This document shows, in pieces, positions 8,971 through 17,663 of a stretch of DNA of 58,372 nt. Every line of letters starts with the position of its first letter. Within the stretch, counting starts at the first letter, position 1. The stretch spans positions 1-58,372 of the forward strand of contig JBKPDY010000030.1 of the NCBI GenBank assembly GCA_046728155.1, given 5' to 3'. The notes under the pieces were generated by a model, which worked only from the letters and a program-made list of their open reading frames with translations, was not told the origin of the DNA and ran no database searches. The position numbers and the translations under genes are program-made. The DNA is from CAWDLX01 sp046728155. Lineage in GTDB: Bacteria > Actinomycetota > Actinomycetes > Mycobacteriales > Micromonosporaceae.

Positions 8971-10665
8971 GTGACCACCGTCGCACCGAAGCCGATCGTC
9001 ACCCGACCCTGGCCCGTGCGCCAGGAGATCAGGGGTTCGGCCTTCGGGTACATCCTGCGGACGACCGACGCGAAGCAGATCGGGATCATGTACATGGTCA
9101 CGTCCTTTCTGTTCTTCCTCGTCGGTGGGTTCATGGCGCTGCTCATGCGGGCCGAGCTGGCCCAGCCGGGGACACAGTTCCTCTCACCCGAGCAGTACAA
9201 CCAGCTGTTCACGATGCACGGCACGATCATGCTGTTGCTGTTCGCGACCCCGATCCTGTTCGCGTTCGCCAACTACATCGTGCCGTTGCAGATCGGCGCA
9301 CCCGACGTCAGCTTCCCGCGGCTGAACGCCCTCGCATACTGGCTGTACGCCTTCGGCGGCACGATGGTGGTGGCCGGCTTCCTCACGCCCGGCGGCGCGG
9401 CTGACTTCGGCTGGTTCGCCTACCAGCCGCTGGCCAACGTGTCGAACTCCCCCGGCGTCGGCGCCGACATGTGGATCGTCGGCCTGGTTATCTCGGGTCT
9501 GGGCACCATCCTTGGCGCGGTCAACATGATCACAACCGTGCTGACACTGCGGGCGCCGGGCATGACCATGTTCCGGATGCCGATCTTCACCTGGAACATC
9601 ATGGTCACGTCGCTGCTCGTGCTCATGGTCTTCCCGATCCTGGCCGCCGCACTGCTCGCGGTCCTCGCCGATAGGCATCTGGGTGCACACGTCTTCGACA
9701 GCGATACCGGGGGCGCGTTGCTCTGGCAGCACCTGTTCTGGTTCTTCGGCCATCCCGAGGTCTACATCGTCGCGCTGCCGTTCTTCGGCATCATCTCGGA
9801 GATAATCCCGGTGTTCAGCCGCAAGCCGATCTTCGGGTACAAGGGTCTGGTTGGGGCCACGATCGGGATCGCCGCGCTGTCGATGAGCGTGTGGGCGCAC
9901 CACATGTTCGCCACCGGTCAGGTGCTCCTGCCGTTCTTCTCCTTCCTGTCGTTCCTCATCGCCGTCCCCACTGGAATGAAGTTCTTCAACTGGATCGGCA
10001 CGATGTGGCGGGGGCAGATCACGTTCGAGACGCCGATGCTCTTCGCCATCGGCTTCCTCGTGACGTTCCTCCTCGGTGGGCTCTCCGGCGTACTCCTCGC
10101 CTCACCGCCGGTCGACTTCCACGTCTCCGACTCGTACTTCGTCGTCGCCCACTTCCATTACGTCCTGTTCGGGACGATCGTGTTCGCGGTGTACGGCGGG
10201 GTCTACTTCTGGTTCCCGAAGATGACCGGCCGAATGATGGACGAGCGGCTCGGAAAGATCCACTTCTGGCTTACCATCATCGGCTTCAACACGACATTCC
10301 TGGTCCAACACTGGCTCGGCGCGGAGGGCATGCCCCGGCGGTACTACGACTACCTGCCGTCCGACGGCTTCACCACGCTCAATGAGATCTCCACCCTCGG
10401 CGCCTTCATCATCGGCATCTCCACGTTGCCGTTCCTGTACAACGTGTGGAAGTCGTACCGGGCCGGCCCCATCGTCGAGGTCGATGATCCATGGGGACAC
10501 GGCCAGTCGCTCGAGTGGGCGACCAGCTGCCCACCTCCGCTGCGCAACTTCGATCGAATGCCTCGGATCCGCTCGGAGCGGCCAGCCTTCGACGCGAAGT
10601 TCCCCGAGCTCGCGGTCGACACGTCCCGCCCCGAGCCTCGCGAAGTTGCCGCCACCCGCCGCTGA
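8971..10665 (+). CDS. ctaD: Cytochrome c oxidase subunit I
   Basis: The 564-residue catalytic subunit of the aa3-type terminal oxidase, with twelve expected membrane helices. Visible ligands include the low-spin heme histidine in FTMHGTIMLLL, the CuB/Tyr motif WFFGHPEVYI, and the tandem histidines in VWAHHMF. The C-terminal histidine pair is in VVAHFHYVLFG. It starts at GTG 8971, preceded by TGGAGG; a TTG at 8944 in the same frame is less convincing. No ctaC or ctaE is adjacent, as is common in actinomycetes, where ctaD often stands alone. Confidence 0.96.
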   Translation: MTTVAPKPIVTRPWPVRQEIRGSAFGYILRTTDAKQIGIMYMVTSFLFFLVGGFMALLMRAELAQPGTQFLSPEQYNQLFTMHGTIMLLLFATPILFAFANYIVPLQIGAPDVSFPRLNALAYWLYAFGGTMVVAGFLTPGGAADFGWFAYQPLANVSNSPGVGADMWIVGLVISGLGTILGAVNMITTVLTLRAPGMTMFRMPIFTWNIMVTSLLVLMVFPILAAALLAVLADRHLGAHVFDSDTGGALLWQHLFWFFGHPEVYIVALPFFGIISEIIPVFSRKPIFGYKGLVGATIGIAALSMSVWAHHMFATGQVLLPFFSFLSFLIAVPTGMKFFNWIGTMWRGQITFETPMLFAIGFLVTFLLGGLSGVLLASPPVDFHVSDSYFVVAHFHYVLFGTIVFAVYGGVYFWFPKMTGRMMDERLGKIHFWLTIIGFNTTFLVQHWLGAEGMPRRYYDYLPSDGFTTLNEISTLGAFIIGISTLPFLYNVWKSYRAGPIVEVDDPWGHGQSLEWATSCPPPLRNFDRMPRIRSERPAFDAKFPELAVDTSRPEPREVAATRR

Positions 10666-10731
10666 ACGGCCCAACCTGCACCACAGTGTCGGTAGGAACG
10701 CCGGCTTATACAGATTCCGTTAGTAAACCGT

Positions 10732-11286
10732 CTAGGCAAGCACAACGCCGGCGTCGCGGAGCTCGGCCACCGCCTGCGTCGTCGTGGGCTCCGCGACGCC
10801 GGCGGTCAGGTCCAGCAGGACGGTGGTGCGGAAACCTTGGGCCACCGCGTCGAGTCCCGTCAACCGGACGCAGTAGTCGGTAGTGAGACCGGCGATGTCC
10901 ACTTCGGACACATCTCGCATCTTCAACCACGCGGCAAGGCTGATGCCGCCGGAGTGACCCTCGAAGCCGGAGTACGCCGCCGCGTGCTCACCCTTGATAA
11001 AGACGGCGTCGAACCGGTCAGTATCGAGGTTCGGATGAAAGTCGGCGCCCCACGTCCCGGCGACACAGTGGACGGGCCAGGAGTCGATGAAGTCGGGTGG
11101 GTCGCCGAAGTGTGAGCCCGGGTCGATGTGGTGATCCTGCGTGGCGACGACATGGTCCCAGCGGTCGGGTTCCTTGCGGAGCAGCTCGGAGATGCCGGCG
11201 GCGACATCGGCGCCGCCGTTGACGGCGAGCGACCCGCCCTCGCAGAAGTCCCGCTGTACGTCCACAATGATCAGTGCACGGCTCAC
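10732..11286 (-). CDS. pncA: Nicotinamidase / pyrazinamidase
   Basis: A 184-residue isochorismatase-fold amidohydrolase that converts nicotinamide to nicotinate for NAD salvage. The N-terminal aspartate is in LIIVDVQRDF, the catalytic lysine in FIKGEH and the nucleophilic cysteine in TTDYCVRLTGLDA. Metal-binding Asp/His residues are in TQDHHIDPGSHF. The GTG at 11286 overlaps the pncB stop as GTGA, so pncB and pncA form a two-gene salvage operon: PncA makes nicotinate and PncB uses it. Confidence 0.94.
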   Translation of the reverse strand: MSRALIIVDVQRDFCEGGSLAVNGGADVAAGISELLRKEPDRWDHVVATQDHHIDPGSHFGDPPDFIDSWPVHCVAGTWGADFHPNLDTDRFDAVFIKGEHAAAYSGFEGHSGGISLAAWLKMRDVSEVDIAGLTTDYCVRLTGLDAVAQGFRTTVLLDLTAGVAEPTTTQAVAELRDAGVVLA

Positions 11287-12566
11287 GATGACGCTCCTTG
11301 CATCAGGACCGGGATGGCCGGGTCGCCAGCGGACAGCTTGAGCCCCTCCCACGGGATGGCGATGAGGCAGTCCCGCAGGTGGGTGCGTGAGTCCTCAATG
11401 GACGGACGGTCGGCTACCGGTTGGCCGTTGCGCACGTACCCACGCTGGAGCAGGCGGTCGTGCGCCGCCGGGGCCGGACTCCCCTGTGAGACGACCACGT
11501 CTTCGGTGGCGGTCCCGGTCGGCTTGTGCCGTCGTACTGCGGTCTTGCGGCCACCGATCGTGGCCTTGTGCTCGGATCGTTTCACAACCGGTCGACCGTC
11601 CACTTCGACCAGTTTGTAGACCAGGTTCGCAGTTGGCGCCCCCGATCCCGTTACGACGGCCGTGCCGGCGCCGTAGGCGTCCACGGGCTCGGCCGCGAGC
11701 GCGGCGATCGCGAACTCGTCAAGGTCGCCGGATACGATGATCTTCGTGTCAACCGCACCCAGGGAGTCGAGCAGCTGCCGGGCGTGGCCGGCCAGGACGG
11801 ACAGGTCGCCCGAGTCGAGCCGGATCGCTCCGAGACCCGGCCCAGCGGCCGCGATCGCGTTCCGTATCCCTTCGGTGATGTCGTAGGTATCCACGAGCAG
11901 CGTGGTCTGCTTGCCGAGTGCGGTGAGCTGGGACGCGAACGCGTCCGACTCGCTGTCATGCACCAGGGTGAACGCGTGCGCGGCCGTACCGGTTGTCGGC
12001 ACACCGTACCGGCGTCCAGCCTCCAGGTTGGACGTGGCGGCGAAACCGGCGAGGTAAGCGGCCCGGGCGGCGGCGACGGCCGCCTCCTCGTGGGTCCGGC
12101 GCGATCCCATCTCGATGACCGAGCGTCCCCGCGCCGCCGTGACCATCCTCGCCGCGGCCGCCGCGATGGCGCAGTCGTGGTTGAGTACGGACAGAACGAG
12201 CGTCTCCAAGACGACGCAGTCGGCGAAGGGGCCCGAGACGCTCATGATCGGCGATCCGGGGAAGAAGAGCTCCCCCTCCGCGTACCCGTCGATGTCGCCG
12301 CGGAACCGGTACTCGGCAAGCCACAGCGCCGTCTCCCGATCGACCACTCCCCGCTCGAGCAGGAACCCCACTTCGGCATCGCCGAACCGGAAAGACGCCA
12401 ACGCCTCGACAAGCCGGGCTGTTCCGGCGACCACGCCGTACCGCCGACCGGGCGGCAGCCGGCGGGCGAAGACCTCGAACACGCAGTCACGCTCGGCTGT
12501 GCCGTCCTTGAGTGCCGCTGAGAGCATCGTGAACTCGTAGTGGTCGGTCAGCAGGGCCGTATTCAC
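11283..12566 (-). CDS. pncB: Nicotinate phosphoribosyltransferase
   Basis: A 427-residue enzyme forming nicotinate mononucleotide from nicotinate and PRPP. Recognisable blocks are ALLTDHYEFTML at the N-terminus, EMGSRRTHEEAAV at about residue 150, the GTAAHAF motif, and IRLDSGDL with IIVSGDLDE in the phosphoribosyl-binding region. The GTG at 12566 gives the usual N-terminus; GGAGA lies close upstream. Tail overlaps pncA by four bases. The position next to clpS and DUF2017 matches the M. tuberculosis pncB1 neighbourhood. Confidence 0.94.
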   Translation of the reverse strand: MNTALLTDHYEFTMLSAALKDGTAERDCVFEVFARRLPPGRRYGVVAGTARLVEALASFRFGDAEVGFLLERGVVDRETALWLAEYRFRGDIDGYAEGELFFPGSPIMSVSGPFADCVVLETLVLSVLNHDCAIAAAAARMVTAARGRSVIEMGSRRTHEEAAVAAARAAYLAGFAATSNLEAGRRYGVPTTGTAAHAFTLVHDSESDAFASQLTALGKQTTLLVDTYDITEGIRNAIAAAGPGLGAIRLDSGDLSVLAGHARQLLDSLGAVDTKIIVSGDLDEFAIAALAAEPVDAYGAGTAVVTGSGAPTANLVYKLVEVDGRPVVKRSEHKATIGGRKTAVRRHKPTGTATEDVVVSQGSPAPAAHDRLLQRGYVRNGQPVADRPSIEDSRTHLRDCLIAIPWEGLKLSAGDPAIPVLMQGASS

Positions 12567-12718
12567 GCTCTCCAGGGTACGGCTCGGATCACGGTCAATG
12601 CGGACGCGGCGAACCGACGTTCTCGGGGCGGCCGTCCCGGCTGCAGTCACGATCGGTGGGGTGTGCGCAAGAGCAGTACCCTTCATCCGCGGGCACCGTA
12701 CGGATAGGAGGCGATCAC

Positions 12719-14158
12719 ATGAACGGAGTTGCCCGACTGCTCCCAGGCCCCGGCGTCGTGGCCCGCAGTGGTGATCTGCTCCTGATCTGTGCCGAGGGTG
12801 GCGACGGCGTGGATGAGCTGCTGTCGGTCGTAGCCGAGGTGGCCCGCTCCGGCGGTGACGGCGCTGCCCTCGCACGTCGGGTCGCCGCGCTGCTGGCCGC
12901 CGATGTCGAGTCGCGATTCCCGGCCTGTGCGCTCAGCGGTCCGGCCGGCGACGGACGACTGGCGGTGCTGGTGCACGGCAACGCCGTTGCCGAGGTCGTT
13001 ACGCCATCGGGCACTGTCACCCTCTCCGGCGTGGAGGCGATCACGTCCGTCGATCAACTCGTGGCCGGGCCCGTCCAGCGGATTCAGCTCAAGCTGCCCG
13101 CCGCGGGGGTGCCCGACGGCCGGGCCCGGCTCGACTCCGGAGTCGTGCCCGCCGCAGGGGTTCGTTTCATCCCAGAAAACTCCACAGTGGACGTACCCTC
13201 GGTTCCGTCCGCGAGCTGGACCCGACCGACGCCGCCCACGGGGCTTGCCGCGCCCGTTTTCGCCGCCCCGGTGACCGCTCCGCCGCCGCCCTTTCCGGCC
13301 GCCTCGCCGCTGCCCGAGCGACCGATGACAATGTTCCCGTTGCCGCCGCCGCCGCCGTTGCCACCTGCGCCTCGCACGTCGCCCGACGACGCGATGATCG
13401 ACGTACCCGCGAGTGGCATGGCGGACACGTCCGCCCATGAAGGGGAACCGCCGGCTGCGTGGTCGGCGCCGGTCGACGGAGTCTCAGCCGAGGAGTCCGT
13501 CTCAGCCGAGGAGTCCGTCTCAGCCGAGGAGTCCGTCTCAGCCGAGGGTGACGCCTCTCCGTCTGACGACGCTGGCCCGCCTGACGGGGACGCCTCCCGG
13601 TTTGAGGACGCCGCCCCGCCCGACGGTGCCCGATCCACCGATGCTGCCCCGCCCGCCGACGAGGGTCCGCCTGTGGTCGCCGACCGGTCCCATGTGATCG
13701 GGGTCGTCTGCCCCAAGGGCCACTTCATCGACCCGCGCCACCCCTACTGCCCGGTGTGCGGGATCTCCATGGCCCAGCAGACGGTGGTGGCTCGGGAGGG
13801 CGTCCGGCCCCCCCTGGGCGTGCTGCTGCTCGACGACGGGAAAACCGTCCCGCTGGAGATCGACTACGTAATTGGACGCGACCCGAAGACCGACCCGGAC
13901 GCCATCGCGGGGGTGGCCCGTCCGCTCAAGATTGTCGACGCGGAGGGCGTCGTCTCGCGCCGGCACGCCCGTATCGCCCTCGTCGGCTGGGATGTGCAGC
14001 TCATCGACCTCGGCTCGTCCAACGGCACGTACATCCAGCCGCCCGGTGTGCCCGAACGCCAGCAGATGACGCCGAACATCCCGGTCGTCATCCGTCCCGG
14101 GACCGTGATCACGCTCGGACGGCGCTGGCTTCGGTTCGAACCACCGCGAGTTCCCTGA
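12719..14158 (+). CDS. FHA-domain protein with zinc ribbon and proline-rich linker
   Basis: A 479-residue protein with a textbook start: AGGAGG at 12706-12711 and ATG at 12719. Residues 1-150 form a PP2C-like or unassigned domain. The middle (about 160-320) is disordered, Pro/Ala/Asp-rich, and contains four near-perfect six-residue repeats VSAEES at about 255-278. A zinc-ribbon-like CPKGH...CPVCG follows at about 331-347. The C-terminal FHA domain (DYVIGRDPKTDPDAI, VVSRRHARI, IDLGSSNGTYI) should bind phosphothreonine. Probably a target or adaptor of a Ser/Thr kinase, perhaps acting with the FHA-ABC exporter at 3.7-6.1 kb; that link is inference. Confidence 0.8.
   Translation: MNGVARLLPGPGVVARSGDLLLICAEGGDGVDELLSVVAEVARSGGDGAALARRVAALLAADVESRFPACALSGPAGDGRLAVLVHGNAVAEVVTPSGTVTLSGVEAITSVDQLVAGPVQRIQLKLPAAGVPDGRARLDSGVVPAAGVRFIPENSTVDVPSVPSASWTRPTPPTGLAAPVFAAPVTAPPPPFPAASPLPERPMTMFPLPPPPPLPPAPRTSPDDAMIDVPASGMADTSAHEGEPPAAWSAPVDGVSAEESVSAEESVSAEESVSAEGDASPSDDAGPPDGDASRFEDAAPPDGARSTDAAPPADEGPPVVADRSHVIGVVCPKGHFIDPRHPYCPVCGISMAQQTVVAREGVRPPLGVLLLDDGKTVPLEIDYVIGRDPKTDPDAIAGVARPLKIVDAEGVVSRRHARIALVGWDVQLIDLGSSNGTYIQPPGVPERQQMTPNIPVVIRPGTVITLGRRWLRFEPPRVP
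13481..13552 (+). repeat. 18-bp tandem repeat inside the FHA gene
   Basis: Four copies of an 18-base unit beginning GTCTCAGCCGAGGAGTCC run head to tail; the last copy diverges at its end. They encode the VSAEES hexapeptide in the disordered linker. Copy-number change would keep the frame. Confidence 0.85.
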
Positions 14159-14293
14159 CGCCGACCACCCCGTACGCTCCGGCGGCCCGTCCTCGCCGAC
14201 GGTCGCGACCTGGCTGTTGGTCCCGACCTGTCGGGGCAAGCACCTCGCCCCCGGGAGTGCCGGTTGGCCCACGTCGGTGGCACCATGGTGGGC

Positions 14294-14584
14294 ATGGCTT
14301 CGCCGCAGACCGCCCCGGTCGAGGTCCCGGACGTCGACGAGGTGCCGGCCGTTGATCGGGCCTGGGTGACCGTGGTTTGGAATGATCCGGTCAACCTCAT
14401 GTCGTACGTCACGTGGGTGTTCCAGAAGCTCTTCGGCTACAGCCGGGAACGCGCGGAGCAGTTGATGCTTGATGTCCACCACAAGGGAAAGGCGATCGTC
14501 TCCAGCGGCGCCCGGGAGCGGATGGAGTATGACGCGACCCGGCTGCACGGCTACGGGTTGTGGGCAACGGTCGACCAGCCATGA
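14294..14584 (+). CDS. clpS: ATP-dependent Clp protease adaptor ClpS
   Basis: ClpS delivers N-degron proteins to the ClpAP/ClpCP protease. The conserved VVWNDPVNLMSYVTWVFQ, the helix KAIVSSGARERMEYDATRL and the C-terminal YGLWATVDQ are all present. The ATG at 14294 follows GGTGGG and gives 96 residues; an in-frame ATG at 14285 is an alternative. The stop overlaps the DUF2017 gene as ATGA, as in other actinobacteria. Confidence 0.92.
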   Translation: MASPQTAPVEVPDVDEVPAVDRAWVTVVWNDPVNLMSYVTWVFQKLFGYSRERAEQLMLDVHHKGKAIVSSGARERMEYDATRLHGYGLWATVDQP

Positions 14585-15078
14585 CGATGTTCCGGCGCCG
14601 GGGTGGTCACATCGTCGCCAAGTTCCAGCGCCAGGAAGCTCAGGTCCTGCGACAATGCATCGCGGAAATGACAGCGCTGCTCGGGGACGAGCCCGATCGG
14701 GACGACCCGGCGGTGGAACGGCTCTTCCCGGATGTCTATCCCGAGGACCCGGTCGAGGCGGCCGAGTTCCGGCGGCTCACCGAGGCGGATCTGAAGACAG
14801 CGAAGCTTGATCAGGCTCGACTGGTGCTCGACAGTCTCCTCCCCAATGGCGGCGAGGTGCGTCTCGACGAGGCCACTGCGGATATGTGGCTGCGCGCGCT
14901 GACCGACGTTCGGCTCATCCTCGGCACCCGGCTGGGCGTGCAGGACGAGACCGACATCCAGGCTGAGCTGGACGCGGCCGTCGGGAAGAATCCGAGTTCG
15001 CCCCGGGTCGACCAGCTCTCGGTGTACGCATACCTCAGCTACCTGCAGGAGTCGCTCGTCGGCGCGATCTCCGCCTGA
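14581..15078 (+). CDS. DUF2017-family protein, partner of clpS
   Basis: A 165-residue mostly helical protein that follows clpS with an ATGA overlap, the conserved actinobacterial arrangement (M. tuberculosis Rv1332 position). Motifs include MFRRRGGHIVAKFQRQEAQV at the N-terminus and YAYLSYLQESLV near the end. Function unknown; cotranslation suggests a role near ClpS. Its TGA stop is the first base triplet of the tandem repeat array that follows. Confidence 0.87.
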   Translation: MTMFRRRGGHIVAKFQRQEAQVLRQCIAEMTALLGDEPDRDDPAVERLFPDVYPEDPVEAAEFRRLTEADLKTAKLDQARLVLDSLLPNGGEVRLDEATADMWLRALTDVRLILGTRLGVQDETDIQAELDAAVGKNPSSPRVDQLSVYAYLSYLQESLVGAISA

Positions 15079-15619
15079 CCGAGCCGACAGCGAGTGAGCA
15101 TCGCAGGGCCGCCCGGGGCCCGAGGAGCGGAGCGAGCGCGGAGGCGAGGCGGGCTGACCGAGCCGACAGCGAGTGAGCATCGCAGGGCCGCTGGGCCCGT
15201 TCCGGGTCCTCGCGGAGACGTGGAGCGCAGCGGAGCGTCTTCGTGGGGTGGAGCGGAGCGAGCGCGGAGGCGAGGCGGGCTGACCGAGTCGACAGCGAGT
15301 GAGCATCGCAGGGCCGCTGGGCCCGTTCCGGGGTCCTCGCGGAGACGTGGAGCGCAGCGGAGCGTCTTCGTGGGGTGGAAGGTGCGGAGCGAGCGCGGAG
15401 GCGAGGCGGGCTGACCGAGCCGACAGCGAGTGAGCATCGCAGGGCCGCTGGGCCCCGTTCCGGGGTCCTCGCGGAGACGTGGAGCGCAGCGGAGCGTCTT
15501 CGTGGGGTGGAGCGGAGCGAGCGCGGAGGCGAGGCGGGCTGACCGAGTCGACAGCGAGTGAGCATCGCAGGGCTGCCCGGGGCCCGAGGAGCGGAGCGAG
15601 CGCGGAGGCGAGGCGGGCT
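15076..15619 (+). repeat. Tandem array of five stop-anchored repeat units
   Basis: Five units start at 15076, 15155, 15281, 15412 and 15540, each beginning TGACCGAG(C/T)CGACAGCGAG and ending GCGGAGGCGAGGCGGGC. Units 1 and 5 are short (about 80 bases); units 2-4 are 126-131 bases because of an insert (GGAGACGTGGAGCGCAGCGG and following). The first TGA is the stop codon of the DUF2017 gene. The array fills the gap to the ABC gene cluster. No convincing gene lies within, although long open frames cross it on both strands. Confidence 0.9.
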
Positions 15620-15705
15620 GATTGAGCAACCCCGAGACCGGGGTCGGGGTGACGCCCGGGGATGTCCCGATGCACAGGGTGGCGCGGGTTCCGTACGGTG
15701 AGCGG

Positions 15706-16626
15706 GTGACTTTGATTGCCACCGAGTCGCTCACGAAGCGCTACGCCAACGGCGTGGTCGCCCTCAGCGACCTCACGGTCGAGGTGGAGCCCGGAATCGT
15801 CGGCCTTGTCGGGGCCAACGGTGCGGGCAAGTCGACCCTCATCAAGATCCTGCTCGGTCTGCTCGAGCCCACGGCCGGGCGTACCCGGGTACTCGGCCTC
15901 GACCCGGTCGCCGACGCCGCCGCGGTACGGGCAAAGGTCGGGTACATGCCGGAGCACGACTGCCTGCCCGGCGAGGTGGCCGCGGCCGAGTTCGTCACGC
16001 ACATGGCCCGGATGAGTGGTCTGCCGCGCACCGCCGCCCGGGAGCGGGCATCGGAGACGATGCGCCACGTCGGACTGTACGAGGAGCGGTACCGCCAGAT
16101 CGGCGGTTACTCGACCGGCATGAAGCAGCGGGTCAAGCTGGCCCAGGCGCTGGTGCATGATCCGGACCTTCTGCTGCTGGACGAGCCGACCAACGGGCTG
16201 GACCCGGCCGGGCGCGACGCGATGCTCGGCCTGATCCAGCGGATCGGAACCGAGTTCGGAATCTCGATCGTGGTCTGCTCGCATCTGCTCGGCGAAGTGG
16301 AACGCATATGTGACTCGCTGATCGCGATCGACGCGGGACGGTTACTGCGCGCTGACCGGATCTCCTCGATGACCATGAGCCGCGACGTGCTCGTCGTCGA
16401 GGTGACCGACGGCGTCGACGATCTCGCCGCCCGGCTCACCGCCCAGGGCCTCGCCGTCGGCCGCGACGGCGCGGCTCTGCTCGTCCCGCTGGAGAACGAC
16501 GCCACCTACGACCAGATCATCGGTACCGTGGCCGACCTGGACCTGCCGCTGCACCGGCTGGACCAGCGACGCCACCGGGTGGCCGAACTCTTCAGCGCAC
16601 CTCAGGAGGGCAGCCGTGTCGGCTGA
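15706..16626 (+). CDS. ABC transporter ATPase
   Basis: About 306 residues from GTG 15706, with Walker A GANGAGKST, signature YSTGMKQRV, Walker B LLLLDEPTNGLD and H-loop CSHLL, followed by a C-terminal extension typical of exporters of the ABC-2 type. A TTG at 15622, inside the end of the repeat array, would add 28 residues without ABC homology. It overlaps the next permease gene by 11 bases, so the pair forms one transporter. Substrate unknown. Confidence 0.9.
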   Translation: MTLIATESLTKRYANGVVALSDLTVEVEPGIVGLVGANGAGKSTLIKILLGLLEPTAGRTRVLGLDPVADAAAVRAKVGYMPEHDCLPGEVAAAEFVTHMARMSGLPRTAARERASETMRHVGLYEERYRQIGGYSTGMKQRVKLAQALVHDPDLLLLDEPTNGLDPAGRDAMLGLIQRIGTEFGISIVVCSHLLGEVERICDSLIAIDAGRLLRADRISSMTMSRDVLVVEVTDGVDDLAARLTAQGLAVGRDGAALLVPLENDATYDQIIGTVADLDLPLHRLDQRRHRVAELFSAPQEGSRVG

Positions 16627-17503
16627 GAGTGTCATTCATGACATCGGTTACCAGCGCTACGACGGGCCCCGGCTCGGCCGGGCCTACGCCGTGCGATCGC
16701 TCTACACCCACGGGGTCCGGGCGGTGTTCGGCTTCGGGCGTGGAGGCAAGGCGAAGGTGTTCCCGTGGGCTGTCGGCGGGATCGTGTTCCTGGTTGCGGT
16801 CGTGCTCACCGCGGTCCGCTCACAGGGCGCCGAGCTACCGGTGACGTACTGGAACTTCCCGGCGACCGTGTGGGTGTTGATCGCCCTGTTCTGCGCGGTG
16901 GTCGCGCCCGAACTGGTCTCGCGGGACATCCGGGGCTCGGTGCTGCCCCTCTACTTCTCCCGACCACTGATGCGCACCGACTACGCCCTCGCCAAGCTGC
17001 TGGCGATGATGACGGCGATCTGGCTGCTGCTGGTCGTGCCGGAGACCGTGATGCTCCTCGGTGGAGTGTTCACTGTGGACGGTGTGTCGGCCGTCGTTCG
17101 CGAGGTGGGCCACTGGGGTCAGGGCCTGCTGGTGGCCGCGGTCTACGCGTTCGTCTTCGGTGGCATGTCTCTGCTGATCGGCTCGCTCTCGGGCCGCCGG
17201 GGGGTGGCGGCGGCGATCATCGCGGCCGCGTTCCTGGTCACGTACTCGGTCGTCGGGATCATCGTCGGAGTCTCCGCCGCCCGCGCCGGCGGTGGCCCGG
17301 CGTCCGAGACCGCCGCCCAGGCGGCCATCCAATGGGCCGGCGTGGTGAGTCCGGTCTCCCTCGCCTTCGGGATCGCGTCGTGGTGGTTCGACCCCGAACA
17401 CTCCATCGGCAACTACGGACCGCTCTACGCCGTGGTCGGCATCCCATTCGTCGCGATCTGCGTTGGCCTTCTCATTCTCCGGTACCGGAAGGTGGCCCGA
17501 TGA
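16616..17503 (+). CDS. ABC-2 type permease
   Basis: A 295-residue membrane protein with about six helices and the N-terminal motif IGYQRYDGPRLGRAYAVRSLY characteristic of a family of actinobacterial ABC export permeases. SRDIRGSVLPLYFSRPL is the conserved cytoplasmic loop. It starts at GTG 16616 within the end of the ATPase gene, after CAGGAGGGCAG. Its TGA stop is embedded in ATGACCGAG, the start of a repeat cassette. Confidence 0.88.
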   Translation: MSAESVIHDIGYQRYDGPRLGRAYAVRSLYTHGVRAVFGFGRGGKAKVFPWAVGGIVFLVAVVLTAVRSQGAELPVTYWNFPATVWVLIALFCAVVAPELVSRDIRGSVLPLYFSRPLMRTDYALAKLLAMMTAIWLLLVVPETVMLLGGVFTVDGVSAVVREVGHWGQGLLVAAVYAFVFGGMSLLIGSLSGRRGVAAAIIAAAFLVTYSVVGIIVGVSAARAGGGPASETAAQAAIQWAGVVSPVSLAFGIASWWFDPEHSIGNYGPLYAVVGIPFVAICVGLLILRYRKVAR

Positions 17504-17663
17504 CCGAGCCGACAGCGAGTGAGCATCGCAGGGCCGCGAGGCCCGCGCCGGGGTCCCCGCGGAGACGTGAAGCGCAGCGGAGCTGCTTCGGCGAGCTTGC
17601 GAGCCGAACAACGCGGCACGTCGTGGGGTGGCAGCAGCGGAGCGAGCGCGGAGGCGAGCAGAC
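17501..17663 (+). repeat. Stop-anchored repeat cassette carrying a coupled mini-ORF
   Basis: One long unit of the same family as the 15.1-kb array. It begins at the permease stop TGA (17501-17503) and ends GCGGAGGCGAGCAGAC directly before the next ATG. The GGAGG at 17650-17654 lies 9 bases before that ATG and is its ribosome binding site. An open frame starts at ATG 17500 (overlapping the permease stop) with MTEPTASEHRRAARP and runs 55 codons to a TGA at 17665-17667 that overlaps the next ATG. So the cassette is bracketed by ATGA on both sides. The peptide resembles no known protein and ends RSERGGEQT. Confidence 0.85.

Noticed and set aside
15076..15619. CRISPR array
   Set aside because: Units are 79-131 bases long and nearly identical throughout. 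There are no short repeats with unique spacers and no cas genes.
14551..16284. A 577-codon frame on the minus strand across the repeat array
   Set aside because: It is opposite to DUF2017 and the ABC ATPase, and its repeats (RLASALAP, LRCSLAV) are the reverse reading of the DNA repeats.
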